DNA of 64,000 nt from Streptococcus panodentis (lineage in GTDB: Bacteria > Bacillota > Bacilli > Lactobacillales > Streptococcaceae), in NCBI RefSeq assembly GCF_017884005.1, contig NZ_QFAY01000010.1, positions 1 to 64,000 of the forward strand, written 5' to 3'. The first letter of the stretch is position 1. The number at the start of each line of letters is the position of its first letter. A program made the translations under genes and the position numbers. The notes beneath the pieces were generated by a model. That model had not been told where the DNA came from. It saw nothing but the letters and a program-made list of their open reading frames with translations, and did not search any database. Positions 42,128-51,540 of this stretch are shown piece by piece.

Positions 42128-43363
42128 CTAAGAATCCAGGCCCATAAAGGTTGGATAGGCTGTTTCCTCGTGCTCACTGTCATCCAGACCCAGAGCTTCC
42201 GCCCGGTCGCTGACCCGCAGGGGTGTAAACATGCCAATCAATCGAATCAAAAGCCAGGCAATAAGGGCTGACCAAACCAGAGTCAAGGCAATGGCAGCTA
42301 AAGTAGCCAGCAAAAGGTGGCTGCTGCCAAAAAACAGACCGTAATTGCCCGCTTCCGGAGTCAGCTGCGGACTGGTAAAGAGAGCCGTCATCAGACCGCC
42401 GTAAAGACCGCCGATGCCATGACAGCCGAAGGCATCCAAAGCATCATCATAGCCTAATTTTACCTTTAAAACAGAAATCGCAAAATAGCAGACTGGACTG
42501 ACCAACAAGCCAATCAGCAGAGCAGCCCAGTAAGGAACATAGGCCGCCCCCGGTGTAATAGCCACCAGACCGGCAATGAGGCCAGTTGAAGCGCCGACCA
42601 GAGAAGGCTTGCCGATAAGAGCTTTCTCTAACAGCAGCCAAGAAAACATGGCAGCCGCTGCAGACAAGATGGTCGTCATAAAAGCATGAACTGCCGCTCC
42701 ATTCGCCTCAAGCGCGGATCCAGCATTAAAACCAAACCAGCCAAAAGCCAAGAGACCCGTCCCCAAGAGGACAAAGGGGATGTTGTGCGGCCGATAGTCC
42801 AGCCGCTGAAAATCCCGCCGCCGGCCGACAGCAAGAGCCAGTACCAGCCCGGTCACACCAGAAGAAATATGCACCACATCGCCGCCAGCAAAATCAAGAG
42901 CTCCGATTTTGGCCAAGAGCCCTCCGCCCCAGACCATGTGAGCCAAGGGATAGTAAATCAGAAGCAGCCAGCCGGCCATAAAGAAGAGCAGCGGCGTAAA
43001 CCTCATCCGGCCGGCCACTGAACCTGTCACAATAGCAACAGCAATAATGGAAAACATCATTTGAAAGGCTGAAAAAGCTATATCTGAAATTTGATTTCCC
43101 AGAGAACTCTCTGTTTCACTGACACCTTGAAAAAATATGTAAGAAAAATTACCAACAAAATCTCCCTGACCAGCAAAAGAGAGGGAATAGCCGCAGATTA
43201 TCCAGAGACAGACCGCCAGAGCGATGGGGGCAATGGACATCATCATGGTATTGATGACATTCTTCCTGCGGCCTAAACCGCCGTAGAAAAAGGCTAAACC
43301 AGGCGTCATCAAGAAAACCATGGCTGCTGCTAATAAGATAAAAGCTGTACTTCCACTATCCAT
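42128..43363 (-). CDS. amtB: Ammonium transporter
   Basis: About 411 residues with 11 membrane helices. Landmark motifs: FLMTPGLAFFYGGLGRRKNV, HMVWGGGLLAKIGALDFAGGDVVHISSG, and FGCHGIGGLYGG, which hold the pore residues including the conserved His pair. The start was set at the ATG at 43363 because AGGAG lies eight bases upstream and the mature N-terminus MDSGSTAFILLAAA fits; the longer frame would run into the GlnR box. Transcribed with glnK. Confidence 0.95.
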   Translation of the reverse strand: MDSGSTAFILLAAAMVFLMTPGLAFFYGGLGRRKNVINTMMMSIAPIALAVCLWIICGYSLSFAGQGDFVGNFSYIFFQGVSETESSLGNQISDIAFSAFQMMFSIIAVAIVTGSVAGRMRFTPLLFFMAGWLLLIYYPLAHMVWGGGLLAKIGALDFAGGDVVHISSGVTGLVLALAVGRRRDFQRLDYRPHNIPFVLLGTGLLAFGWFGFNAGSALEANGAAVHAFMTTILSAAAAMFSWLLLEKALIGKPSLVGASTGLIAGLVAITPGAAYVPYWAALLIGLLVSPVCYFAISVLKVKLGYDDALDAFGCHGIGGLYGGLMTALFTSPQLTPEAGNYGLFFGSSHLLLATLAAIALTLVWSALIAWLLIRLIGMFTPLRVSDRAEALGLDDSEHEETAYPTFMGLDS

Positions 43364-43386
43364 ATAGAAACTCCTTTTTGTTTTTA

Positions 43387-43403
43387 TGTTAGATAATATA
43401 ACA
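43387..43403. promoter_or_regulatory. GlnR box 1 (proximal) of amtB-glnK
   Basis: TGTTAGATAATATAACA fits the GlnR/TnrA consensus TGTNA-N7-TNACA exactly and is 24 bases upstream of the amtB start codon. GlnR represses nitrogen genes when glutamine is abundant. Confidence 0.8.
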
Positions 43404-43508
43404 TAAAATTTTCTTTGTGTAAAGGATTTTTTGAAATATTCTGACAAAACAATGCCCGAACTGCCGACAGAGACCGTAAAAACAAGCTTTTAGTTCTTTT
43501 TGTTTTTA

Positions 43509-43525
43509 TGTTATATTTTCTTACA
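43509..43525. promoter_or_regulatory. GlnR box 2 (distal)
   Basis: TGTTATATTTTCTTACA, again an exact match to TGTNA-N7-TNACA, 122 bases upstream of box 1. Both boxes are preceded by CTTTTTGTTTTTA, so a short promoter segment may have been duplicated. Confidence 0.7.
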
Positions 43526-43960
43526 CAAATCAAAAAAACTGACTCCTGTCAGTTTTTTGATAATTCTTCGGTTTCAAAACACTCTGTTAAACTTCCGGCT
43601 GAAAATTCTTTTTTTATAAGAGGCTGCTTACTCCAACTACCAGAATGCACACCAAACACCTTGAGACGGCAGATAAAAGCCTCTTAGGAAGTCTCAGCAG
43701 TACTGGCCTTCTGTCCGGTACAGGCTTGTCCTGCTTTGGCTGCTGCCCGCTCTCCCATTTCTGAGCTCGGACTGAAAAAATTCCCCGAGCTTTCCGCCCC
43801 TATACTGCCAGGACTGACGAAAGGTGCGTCTGCCTTATTCCCAACCTCCAACAGTCCCTCTGAAGCCTTGGAGTGGGGACAGGGCGATTTAAAACCAAAG
43901 AGCGAAGCCGAAAATTTTCAAGATAAGCTTCCGATCGACCGCCAAAGAAAGGCTGCTGGG
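43526..43960. other. Intergenic region with degraded mosaic repeat
   Basis: Between 43655 and 43920 there are fragments like those in other repeats: GAGACGGCAGATAAAAGCC, TCTGAGCTCGGACTGAAAA, TTCCCAACCTCCAACAGTCC, CAAAGAGCGAAG. The order is damaged and there is no intact end. AAAACTGACTCCTGTCAGTTTTTT (about 43535-43558) is a small terminator-like hairpin. No gene. Confidence 0.5.
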
Positions 43961-44818
43961 TCACTGACTGTGATACAAGGCATAGAGCTCACTCTTATTT
44001 CGGCCGTATTTTTTGGCAATATCTTTGACAGCCTGATTTGTTTTGCTGCCAGATTCGACCAGAACGGCAATCTCCGCCAAAAGATCAGCATCTGCCATTT
44101 CTCTTTTTTCTTCCCGGGCTCCCTCGACAATCAGGAGGCACTCGCCCTTGGGCGGATGCTGAGCCAGATGGTCTATCAGCTCCGAAATCAATCCCCGCTG
44201 GTATTCTTCATAAAGCTTGGTCAATTCGCGAACCAAGACAGCCGAACGATCGCCGTAAACCTGCAGCATATTTTCCAGCGTTGCCCGAACCCGATGAGGC
44301 GATTCATAGAAAATCTGAGTCTCGGGATAGGCCATTTTGCTGCTGAAAAACTCCTTCTGCTGGCCAGCCTTTCTGGGCAGGAAGCCATAGAAAATATGAG
44401 GCTGAGGCAGCAGGCCGCTGGCAATCAAAGCTGAAATCCCAGCACTGGGCCCAGGCACTGTCACAACAGCAATGTCTTGGCTGATGGCCGCTTTGACTAA
44501 ATCATGACCAGGATCGGAAATACTGGGCAGGCCGGCATCCGAAACCTGAGCAATACTTTGCCCTTTCTTCAGCAGATCCAGCAAGACCGGTATTTTCTCC
44601 CGGGCATTATGCTCATGAAAGCTGATTTGCTTGGTCGCAATATGAAAATGCTTGAGCAGAAGTCCAGTATTTCTGGTATCCTCCGCCGCAATCAGATCCA
44701 CTGCTTTCAGAGTCTCAATCATGCGGATGCTCATGTCATCCAGATTGCCGATAGGGGTCGCGACCAGATAAAGCCTGCCATAGGCAGAATGGTCCTTAAA
44801 ACTTCTTTGAATCTGCAT
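43961..44818 (-). CDS. rsmI: 16S rRNA (cytidine-2'-O)-methyltransferase
   Basis: 285 residues of the tetrapyrrole-methylase fold. RLYLVATPIGNLDDMS at the N-terminus, AAEDTRNTGLLLKHF, SDAGLPSISDPGHDLV and VPGPSAGISALIASGL are RsmI signatures. It methylates C1402 ribose in 16S rRNA. Last gene of tmk-holB-yabA-rsmI, starting two bases after yabA. Confidence 0.95.
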   Translation of the reverse strand: MQIQRSFKDHSAYGRLYLVATPIGNLDDMSIRMIETLKAVDLIAAEDTRNTGLLLKHFHIATKQISFHEHNAREKIPVLLDLLKKGQSIAQVSDAGLPSISDPGHDLVKAAISQDIAVVTVPGPSAGISALIASGLLPQPHIFYGFLPRKAGQQKEFFSSKMAYPETQIFYESPHRVRATLENMLQVYGDRSAVLVRELTKLYEEYQRGLISELIDHLAQHPPKGECLLIVEGAREEKREMADADLLAEIAVLVESGSKTNQAVKDIAKKYGRNKSELYALYHSQ

Positions 44819-44820
44819 CT

Positions 44821-45138
44821 CTACTCCCTAAACAGCAGCTCGTCACAGAACATGCATTCTGCATCATTTTCCCGGCGCTGACCGTAAAAATCCGTACAAA
44901 TATGAAAACCGTCCGCATAAATCTTACGCAGATTATCCCGGCTTTTATGCCCCTTGGCCGGAGCAGTTGCTTCTACCTCGCCCAAGCGTTCTCTTAATTT
45001 ATCATTTTCCAGGCGCAGGGCCGTATTTTCTTCCACTACGCTTTTAAGATGTTTCTTGATGGCCTCGACTTCTGCCAGAGTCACCAAAAGTGTCTGGGAA
45101 AAATCATCCAAAGCATCAAACAAATCCCTTTTATCCAT
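44821..45138 (-). CDS. yabA: Replication initiation control protein YabA
   Basis: 105 residues. N-terminal coiled coil ([36 protein letters not shown]) for tetramerisation and a C-terminal zinc-binding part with [11 protein letters not shown] and CMFCDELLF. YabA binds DnaA and DnaN and limits replication initiation. The start was set at the ATG at 45138, with GGAGG upstream, which avoids overlap with holB. Confidence 0.93.
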   Translation of the reverse strand: MDKRDLFDALDDFSQTLLVTLAEVEAIKKHLKSVVEENTALRLENDKLRERLGEVEATAPAKGHKSRDNLRKIYADGFHICTDFYGQRRENDAECMFCDELLFRE

Positions 45139-45160
45139 GAAGCGCTCCTCCTTTTTCTGC

Positions 45161-46054
45161 TCACCATCGCTCATTTAACACCATATATTCCAAGGCATTT
45201 TGGAAAGAAACATTGGCCTGCCACATCTTCTTGGCCTGCAGCAGAGCTGCCAAAGCCTGCCGGCCTTTTTTCTGCATCATTTCTCTAGCAAAGAGTATTT
45301 CCAATACCTTAAAAACCTGATCCTGCCTGTCTTTTTCATCTGCTGCTTTGGCCACACGCGAGACCTGCAGATAGGCCTGATCAGGTCTTGCCAATAGCTC
45401 TTTGACAAAGCGCTCGCACTCACTGACCAGATCAAAGAAGGCAGAGTTATCAGACAAGCGATCAGCTTCTTCCTGAGTCTGACTGTAGGCAGCCAGAAAT
45501 TCTGCCCGGCTTTTGACCAAGCCAGCCTGCTCCAAACTGTACTGCAAAGCAGGCTTATTTTTCAAAAAATGAAACACCTGTGTCCGGCTTTTAATCGTCG
45601 GCAGAATCAGCTGCTCATCCGCACTCAGAAGAAAGACATAAATCTCACTCTGCGGCTCCTCAATGACCTTCAAAAGAGAATTAGCAGCATTGAGGTGCAT
45701 CTTGTCTGCCTCGCAGATGATGAAAACCTGCCGGCTGCTTTCCAGACCGCTCTGAGAGAAATTCCGCACCAGTTCACGGACTCGATCGGTTTTGATAATC
45801 CCGCCGGCCGGCCGAAGCACGGTAACATCAGAAAATTCTTCAGCAGCAATCAAGCGGCAGGTACGGCAGGACTGGCAAGGCCAGACTCCCTGTTTATTCT
45901 CACAGAAAAGGCTCTGAGCCAGCACCTGCGCCATATCAAAACTGGCAAAAGCGCCGGTAAATAAATAGGCGTGATGAAGGCGGTTCTGCTCCAAAATCCC
46001 CTGAAATCTTGCAAGAATCTTGGGCTGAATCTGCCGTAAAGTTTCTATTTTCAT
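45161..46054 (-). CDS. holB: DNA polymerase III subunit delta'
   Basis: 297 residues. AAA+ clamp-loader subunit with a degenerate P-loop (FTGAFASFD), a zinc module CQSCRTC, and the conserved [21 protein letters not shown] and SRTQVFHF. A non-hydrolysing P-loop is normal for delta'. It overlaps tmk by four bases (ATGA). Confidence 0.93.
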   Translation of the reverse strand: MKIETLRQIQPKILARFQGILEQNRLHHAYLFTGAFASFDMAQVLAQSLFCENKQGVWPCQSCRTCRLIAAEEFSDVTVLRPAGGIIKTDRVRELVRNFSQSGLESSRQVFIICEADKMHLNAANSLLKVIEEPQSEIYVFLLSADEQLILPTIKSRTQVFHFLKNKPALQYSLEQAGLVKSRAEFLAAYSQTQEEADRLSDNSAFFDLVSECERFVKELLARPDQAYLQVSRVAKAADEKDRQDQVFKVLEILFAREMMQKKGRQALAALLQAKKMWQANVSFQNALEYMVLNERW

Positions 46055-46689
46055 GATAGCTTTCCAAAACGGTTCTGAATAACCGCAAGACTGTCCCTGA
46101 CAACTGCATCCAAGGGCTGGCTGGCATCAATCTTGACAAAGCGGTCCGGCTCCTTTCCCAGAATAGCCAAATACCCCTGCCGAACCCGCTGATGCAGACC
46201 CAAACCTTCCAAATCCAGGCGATTGATTTCGCGGTCTTGGTTTTTGGCGATGCGGGCCAGCCCTTCCTCTACGTCAATATCAAAATAAAGAGTCAGATCC
46301 GGTTTAAGCCCGTCCGTCGCAAACTGATTGAGCCATTCAATGTCTGTCACACTCAGCCCCCGTCCATAGCCCTGATAGGCCACCGAGCTGTCGATAAAGC
46401 GATCCATGATGACCGTTTTGCCTTGATCCAAGGCCGGCAGGACTCGTTCAGCCAGGTGCTGGCGGCGGCTGGCAATATAGAGCAAAAGCTCTGTTTTAGC
46501 ATCCATTTCCGTATGAGCCGGGTCCAGAATCACAGCGCGAATATCTTCAGCAATCTTGACACCGCCTGGCTCTCGGGTCGTGACAATCCCCGTACCAATG
46601 TTTTCCAAAAAAGGAAGCAGGGCTTCCAGCACGCTTGATTTTCCGGCACCTTCCGGACCTTCAAGCGAAATTAAAATACCTTTTTTCAT
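46051..46689 (-). CDS. tmk: Thymidylate kinase
   Basis: 212 residues. P-loop [17 protein letters not shown] at residue 8, [24 protein letters not shown] with the catalytic Arg, and the LID region. It phosphorylates dTMP to dTDP. First gene of the tmk-holB-yabA-rsmI operon. Confidence 0.96.
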   Translation of the reverse strand: MKKGILISLEGPEGAGKSSVLEALLPFLENIGTGIVTTREPGGVKIAEDIRAVILDPAHTEMDAKTELLLYIASRRQHLAERVLPALDQGKTVIMDRFIDSSVAYQGYGRGLSVTDIEWLNQFATDGLKPDLTLYFDIDVEEGLARIAKNQDREINRLDLEGLGLHQRVRQGYLAILGKEPDRFVKIDASQPLDAVVRDSLAVIQNRFGKLS

Positions 46690-47063
46690 TTTTTACCTTT
46701 AGCTTAGACCCAAGGAAGTCCAGGCTCTTCATTTTTTCATCTACTACTCTTTCTGTTTCAAACCCACAGCAGAAGGCTGCAGCAAAAGCAGACAAAGCTT
46801 GCGGCAACCGCCGTCCAAAGAGGCTGCTAAGAGCGCAAATCAAACCAAGATGGCTATATCCGCAGTCTCAAAACAAAGCCTTGAAAGCCCAGCTGTTTGG
46901 TGTGGCTTCTCATAGTTTGAGTATAACCTTTATTTTACCAAAAAAAAAGACAAAAGCCTATAGAAGAAATTATCTAAAAAATGTTTTCAGGGTATTTTCA
47001 GTCTTACAAATTTTTGGTAAAATATATTCAGTAGAAATGTTTGAAAAGAGTTAGGAGGATGAC
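46690..47063. other. Intergenic region between divergent tmk and yitT
   Basis: Contains the promoters of the two divergent genes; TTGGTAAAATATATTC near 47020 probably includes the -10 of the yitT gene. No repeat module or RNA was recognised in the remaining sequence. Confidence 0.5.
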
Positions 47064-47951
47064 ATGTTTAAATTAAAAAACATACTGGCCATCATTGTGG
47101 GGGCTGGAATTTTTTCTTTTGGGATTCACTATCTGGTTATTCCCTTTCACCTATACGAAGGCGGCGCTACCGGCCTGACCTTGATCGTCTACTATCTTTT
47201 CAAAATTCCGGTCTCGACGACCAACCTGATTATCAATATTCCCCTCTTTATCATCGCCTGGAAGCTGCTGGGGCCTCGAACCCTTTACCTCAGCGTTCTG
47301 GGAACTTTTTCTGTCTCGGCCTGGCTGAAGATTTTTGAACTGCTGCCAGCTTCCAAATCCCTGCAGGATTATCTGTTTACGGCTTTAAAGGGCGATGTGC
47401 TGATAGCCTGTCTGGCAACAGGAATTATCCTGGGGGCTGGACTGGGAATCATTTTCAATGCTGGCGGTACCACCGGCGGCACCGATATCGTCGCCCGTAT
47501 CTTTAACAAATACACCAGTATTTCCATGGGCAGGCTCATGCTGACGGTCGATTTTGTAGTCATCACCTTGGTTCTTCTGGTTTTCAAGGACCTGCGCATG
47601 GTTTCCTATACCCTGATGTTCGTCTTTATCACCTCCCGCGTCATCGACCTCATTGCCGAAGGCGGCTTTGCCGGAAAAGGCTTCCTGATTGTCAGCAGCA
47701 AGCCTACCGAGCTGGCTCAGGCCATCAATGACAAGCTGGAACGCGGTGTCACCTACCTCAATGGTCAGGGCTTTTACAGCCAGCAGGACTTGCAGATTGT
47801 CTACTGCGTCGTTTCCCGTAATGAAATGCAGCAAATGAAAAAAATCATCAACAGCATCGATCCCTTTGCTTTCACCACCATTACCGAAGCTCATGAAATT
47901 TTGGGCGAAGGCTTCACTCTGGATGCTAATAAACAGCCGATTGTACGTTAA
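47064..47951 (+). CDS. YitT-family (DUF2179) membrane protein
   Basis: 295 residues. Five or six N-terminal helices with the family motif FNAGGTTGGTDIVARI (near 135), then a cytoplasmic DUF2179 domain (LERGVTYLNGQGFYSQQDLQIVYCVV, PFAFTTITEAHEILGEGF). Transport substrate unknown. AGGAGG precedes the ATG; monocistronic. Confidence 0.92.
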   Translation: MFKLKNILAIIVGAGIFSFGIHYLVIPFHLYEGGATGLTLIVYYLFKIPVSTTNLIINIPLFIIAWKLLGPRTLYLSVLGTFSVSAWLKIFELLPASKSLQDYLFTALKGDVLIACLATGIILGAGLGIIFNAGGTTGGTDIVARIFNKYTSISMGRLMLTVDFVVITLVLLVFKDLRMVSYTLMFVFITSRVIDLIAEGGFAGKGFLIVSSKPTELAQAINDKLERGVTYLNGQGFYSQQDLQIVYCVVSRNEMQQMKKIINSIDPFAFTTITEAHEILGEGFTLDANKQPIVR

Positions 47952-47976
47952 AAGCCTCATCAAAGGAGGCTTTTTT
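47949..47976 (+). terminator. Terminator after yitT-family gene
   Basis: AAAAGCCTC, seven-base loop, GAGGCTTTTTT, overlapping the stop codon. Confidence 0.88.
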
Positions 47977-47981
47977 CATGC

Positions 47982-48638
47982 CTATAAAGCTTTAGCTGAA
48001 GTATGGGTAATCTCTGCTATCTGAATCTGGTGCTGTTCAAACTTGCTTTTGACAGCATCTACATCCAGCTGGCCGTCAATCTGAACTTCAATGACCACCT
48101 TGCCGTCCTTGCGGGGGATATTGACCGTATTGGAAATATTAATGTTCTCCTCCACCAGCAGGCGGATGATCTGCTCCAGAACTCCGACCTTATCTTCCGT
48201 CACAAAGCGCATACGGACACCTTCTTCGCCGTAGCCAGACACTTCCAGAAAGGCCTTGAAAATATCACGGTCCGTGATAACCCCGTAAAGCTGCTCGTTA
48301 TCCACTACCGGCAGAATGCCGATTTTATTTTTTAGCATCAGATAGGTCGCATCTTCCAGACTGGCAAACTGCGAAACGGTGATGACATCGTGGATCATGA
48401 CATCACCAACCTTGGTTTTATTGAGCAGGTAATTCATCTCATAGATGGACAGACTGGTCGCCTTGGACGGACTGGCCTCCGCAATCGTTCCCTCCGTCAC
48501 CAAGCCCACCAGCCTGTCATTTTCAATGACCGGCAGACGGTGCAGCTTCTGATCGCGCATCATATCTGCCGCATGGGCAACCGTCGTATCCGGGCTGATA
48601 TAGACTACCTTTCGGGTCATAAAATCTTTAACTGCCAT
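47982..48638 (-). CDS. CBS-pair and ACT-domain protein (AcuB-like)
   Basis: 218 residues. Two CBS domains (VKDFMTRKVVYISPDTTVAHAADMM, RLPVIENDRLVGLVTEGTIAE; VGDVMIHDVITVSQ, ILPVVDNEQLYGVITDRDIF) and a C-terminal ACT domain (VEENINISNTVNIPRKDGKVVIEVQID). It probably senses a nucleotide and an amino acid. In Bacillus a relative (AcuB) acts in acetoin use, but the role here is unknown. Confidence 0.9.
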   Translation of the reverse strand: MAVKDFMTRKVVYISPDTTVAHAADMMRDQKLHRLPVIENDRLVGLVTEGTIAEASPSKATSLSIYEMNYLLNKTKVGDVMIHDVITVSQFASLEDATYLMLKNKIGILPVVDNEQLYGVITDRDIFKAFLEVSGYGEEGVRMRFVTEDKVGVLEQIIRLLVEENINISNTVNIPRKDGKVVIEVQIDGQLDVDAVKSKFEQHQIQIAEITHTSAKAL

Positions 48639-48852
48639 AAGAGTTCCCTCTTCTTCCTATCCGTATTTCTTATGCTTATTATACTTTATTTTGCAGCCGA
48701 TTTCAAACGCTTTCAATATCTTTGCCTAAGTTTTCAAAATTTAGAAAAATTCCGCGATTGGGAAAATTGGCGAAAGCTGCCGGCTAGGTATCTTGTCTTT
48801 GATTTATCGTCATTTAGCTTCTCTTTTATTCCGTCGTTAACTGGCCATCCCA

Positions 48853-49095
48853 AAGGCGGTGGGACAGACTCCCATGACGGCTGCGCCCTCACCCACAGAG
48901 GGATGGATCTTTTAGAAGATACCGTATAAGACTCTTTTGACACTTCCTAGCGGAAGCTTTATCTGCCACCTCAAAACTTCCACTGGAGGTTTTGGGCAGC
49001 TCGCTGTCCTATCGTCCTGTATGTTAAGCGATAGGCTGAAACTGTCCCCCGGACAGTTTCACTGCTAAAAGCTAACTAAAAGACTATAAAAGCAA
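48853..49095. repeat. Mosaic intergenic repeat, inverted orientation
   Basis: Starts GGCGGTGGGACAGACTCCC, continues with the block to GAAGATACCGTATAAGA, then GACACTTCCTAGCGGAAGC, TTCCACTGGAGGTTTTGGG, CCTGTATGTTAAGCGATAGG and GCTAAAAGCTAACTAAAAGA. The left end is the same terminal sequence as the element at 19418. Confidence 0.8.
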
Positions 49096-49165
49096 AATAC
49101 CGATTGAAATCATCGCGCACTAATGATATAATAGGATTAAATATTAGTGAAATCGGAGAAAAACC

Positions 49166-49276
49166 ATGAAGAATGTAACAGAAAAATTGAATAACCTGCC
49201 AAAACCTGTTCAGCTCATCATCGCCATTATTATCTTTGCTATTATGTTCTACCTTGGATACAGTCTGTTCTCCTAA
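49166..49276 (+). CDS. Small membrane protein, 36 residues
   Basis: ATG at 49166 with CGGAGA upstream and TATAAT near 49127. The peptide starts MKNVTEKLNNLPKPVQ, followed by a single 18-residue membrane helix rich in Ile and ending YSLFS. A terminator follows at 49369. A good RBS, promoter, hydrophobic helix and terminator support expression. Function unknown; single-helix peptides of this size are often regulators of membrane complexes or toxins of type I systems. Confidence 0.65.
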   Translation: MKNVTEKLNNLPKPVQLIIAIIIFAIMFYLGYSLFS

Positions 49277-49368
49277 TCTCTTTGCAGCCGATGCTTAGAA
49301 CGCGACATAAAAGCCGTCAGCCAATCTTAAACTAGTCAGCCATATATACAAATTTGTTTCGATTAATC

Positions 49369-49401
49369 AGCAGTGTATGATGCTATGCACTGCTTTTTTT
49401 C
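49369..49401 (+). terminator. Terminator after the small membrane protein gene
   Basis: AGCAGTG, 12-base loop, CACTGCTTTTTTT. Confidence 0.85.
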
Positions 49402-49461
49402 TACAGACAAAGGCTGGGCAGACATTTAATCCCAAACAAAAATACGATGATTGATAGTAAA

Positions 49462-49512
49462 AAAAACGCATAAAATCAATGTTATTGCAATCATTTGATT
49501 TTATGCGTTTTT
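49462..49512. other. Long perfect hairpin of unknown role
   Basis: Arms AAAAACGCATAAAATCAA (49462-49479) and TTGATTTTATGCGTTTTT (49495-49512), 18 perfect pairs with a 15-base loop. A and T runs at the ends would allow termination in both directions, but a terminator for the gene at 49166 already exists upstream. Confidence 0.6.
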
Positions 49513-49559
49513 GCTATTGGAAGAATTTTAACACAGCCGCTTTATTCGCAGTCTAAAAA

Positions 49560-50050
49560 TACCCGCCGGACTGTTTTAATGAAAACTTCGTTTTCTTTAG
49601 CCGCAGCTTAAAAAGGGCCACCGAACCTTAATAAAACGAAAACTCGCTGCCGCGAGTTCTCATCCACAACCTGAAACAATCTCCGGATTCTAACATAAGG
49701 TGAGGCTGAGACAGACTCCCATGATGGCTGTGTCCTCACTCGCAGAGGGATGTATCTTTTAGAAGATACCGTATAAAAAGGCTTTCAGTCTCGCTTTGTT
49801 TTGGTAAAAAACTTTTGGCGCGGTAGCTGATTGCTCAAAGAGGCTGAGACAGACTCCCATGATGGCTGCGTCCTCACCCACAGAGGGATGTATCTTTGGG
49901 AAGATACTGTATAAAAAGTCCTTCAGTTTCGCTTTATTTTGGTAAAAAACTCTTGACGCGGTAGCTGATTGGACTTTTTGTTCGTCTTTTAGACTTCAAA
50001 AAGCTCCTACATTGAGGAAAACTCTGTTTTTCCTCCCCAACCTAAAACTG
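49560..50050. repeat. Mosaic repeat with a tandem 138-bp unit
   Basis: The unit GAGGCTGAGACAGACTCCC ... GTAGCTGATTGCTCAAA starts at 49702 and again at 49840 (period 138), each copy containing the block to ACCGTATAAAA or ACTGTATAAAA. Then follow TTCGTCTTTTAGACTTCAAA, ACATTGAGGAAAACTCTG and a small hairpin CTGGACGTCAGTCCAG (50046-50063), which may serve as terminator of livF. This is the only tandem duplication of modules in the window. Confidence 0.8.
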
Positions 50051-50065
50051 GACGTCAGTCCAGTT

Positions 50066-50776
50066 TTAGCCACCTAGATAGGCTTTGCGGACTTCGTCTG
50101 AGGCCAGAAGTTCTTCTCCTGTACCTGAGAGGACAATTTTGCCGGTTTCCAGGACATAGCCGCGGTCTGCAATGGACAGAGCCTTGTTGGCATTCTGCTC
50201 GATCAGCAGGACAGTTGTCCCCTGCTTTTGGATATCTTGGATAATATCGAAAATTTCCTGGATAAAGATGGGCGCCAAGCCCATTGACGGCTCATCCAAG
50301 AGAAGCAGCTTGGGCTGGCTCATCAGAGCTCGGCCCATGGCCAGCATCTGCTGCTCTCCTCCTGAAAGGGTCGCAGCATCTTGATTTTTCCGTTCCTCCA
50401 AGCGAGGGAAGCGGGAAAAAACTTTTTTGAGATTAGCCTGATTTTCTTCACGGTCCTTCTTCAGAAAGGCACCCATTTCCAAATTTTCCAGCACCGTCAG
50501 CCCCGGAAAAACATGGCGGCCTTCCGGCACTTGGGAAAGCCCCGCAGCTACGATTTTCTGAGCAGGAACTTTTTGAATCGGTCTGTTTAAAAATTCAATC
50601 TTGCCGGCACTCGGGCGGACCAGTCCGGAAATGGTGCGGAGGATTGTTGTCTTACCGGCACCGTTGGCCCCGATCAGGGAAACAACTTCCCCTTCATTGA
50701 CTTCAAAGCTGACATCGCGGACAGCCTGAATCATGCCGTAATGAACAGAGAGATTCTCAACTTTAAGCATGGGCAT
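50066..50776 (-). CDS. livF: Branched-chain amino-acid ABC transporter, ATP-binding protein LivF
   Basis: 236 residues: Walker A GANGAGKTTILR, signature SGGEQQMLAMGRAL, Walker B LLLLDEPSMGLAP, with the C-terminal YVLETGKIVLSGTGEELL typical of LivF. It shares one base with the livG stop/start junction. Fifth gene of livJHMGF. Confidence 0.95.
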   Translation of the reverse strand: MPMLKVENLSVHYGMIQAVRDVSFEVNEGEVVSLIGANGAGKTTILRTISGLVRPSAGKIEFLNRPIQKVPAQKIVAAGLSQVPEGRHVFPGLTVLENLEMGAFLKKDREENQANLKKVFSRFPRLEERKNQDAATLSGGEQQMLAMGRALMSQPKLLLLDEPSMGLAPIFIQEIFDIIQDIQKQGTTVLLIEQNANKALSIADRGYVLETGKIVLSGTGEELLASDEVRKAYLGG

Positions 50777-51540
50777 TAGGCTTCACCTCCTAGATAAGCT
50801 TCGATAACGCGTTTATCGTTCTTGATTTCGTCTGGAGTGCCATGGGCAATCAAACGGCCGTATTCCAGCACATAGATCCGCTCCGTCACTTCCATGACCA
50901 GACTCATATCATGCTCAATCAGCATAATGGTAATGTTGAACTCATTTTTAATCCGGCGGATCAAGGCCGTCAGCTCTGCTGTTTCCTGAGGATTCATACC
51001 GGCAGCAGGCTCATCCAGAAAGAGAATCTTAGGCTCTGTCGCCAAAGCCCGTACGATTTCCAAGCGGCGCTGCTGGCCATAGGCCAGATTTTTCGCCAGC
51101 GTCTCTGCTTCCTTGTCCAAATCAAAGATTTTCAGCAGTTCCAAAGCCTTGGTCTTCAGCTCCTCCTCATTCTTATAGTAAGCCGGCAGGCGGAAGAAAG
51201 AGGCAAAGACATGCGCTTTGTGGTGGTTGCCAAAGGCAATCAGAACGTTGTCCAAAACAGTTAAATCCTTAAAAAGACGAATATTCTGAAAGGTCCGGCT
51301 GAGGCCCAGGGCCGCAATCTTGTAAGGAATCTTGCCATTGAGCAGATGCCCGTCCAGAGTGACCGTCCCTTCGCTGGGCTCGTAGACGCCTGTCAGGAGA
51401 TTGAAAAGAGTGGTCTTGCCAGCACCGTTAGGGCCAATCAGACCGACCAGCTCCCCTTCATTCAGCTCCAGCGTCACATCACTGACAGCTGTTAGACCGC
51501 CAAAGTTTTTGGTTAATTTTTTTACATCAAGCAGTGCCAT
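50776..51540 (-). CDS. livG: Branched-chain amino-acid ABC transporter, ATP-binding protein LivG
   Basis: 254 residues: Walker A GPNGAGKTTLFN, YGQQRRLEIVRAL in place of the usual SGGQ (normal for LivG), Walker B ILFLDEPAAGMNP and the long LivG insert with GLSRTFQNIRLF. It starts at the livM stop with a one-base overlap. Pairs with LivF. Confidence 0.95.
   Translation of the reverse strand: MALLDVKKLTKNFGGLTAVSDVTLELNEGELVGLIGPNGAGKTTLFNLLTGVYEPSEGTVTLDGHLLNGKIPYKIAALGLSRTFQNIRLFKDLTVLDNVLIAFGNHHKAHVFASFFRLPAYYKNEEELKTKALELLKIFDLDKEAETLAKNLAYGQQRRLEIVRALATEPKILFLDEPAAGMNPQETAELTALIRRIKNEFNITIMLIEHDMSLVMEVTERIYVLEYGRLIAHGTPDEIKNDKRVIEAYLGGEA

Noticed and set aside
43736..44434. 232-codon plus-strand frame over rsmI
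   Set aside because: Antisense shadow of rsmI extended into repeat sequence; codon pattern and composition are not protein-like.
45161..46054. Degenerate P-loop in HolB as a sign of decay
   Set aside because: Delta' subunits normally lack a functional ATP-binding site, and the rest of the protein is intact.
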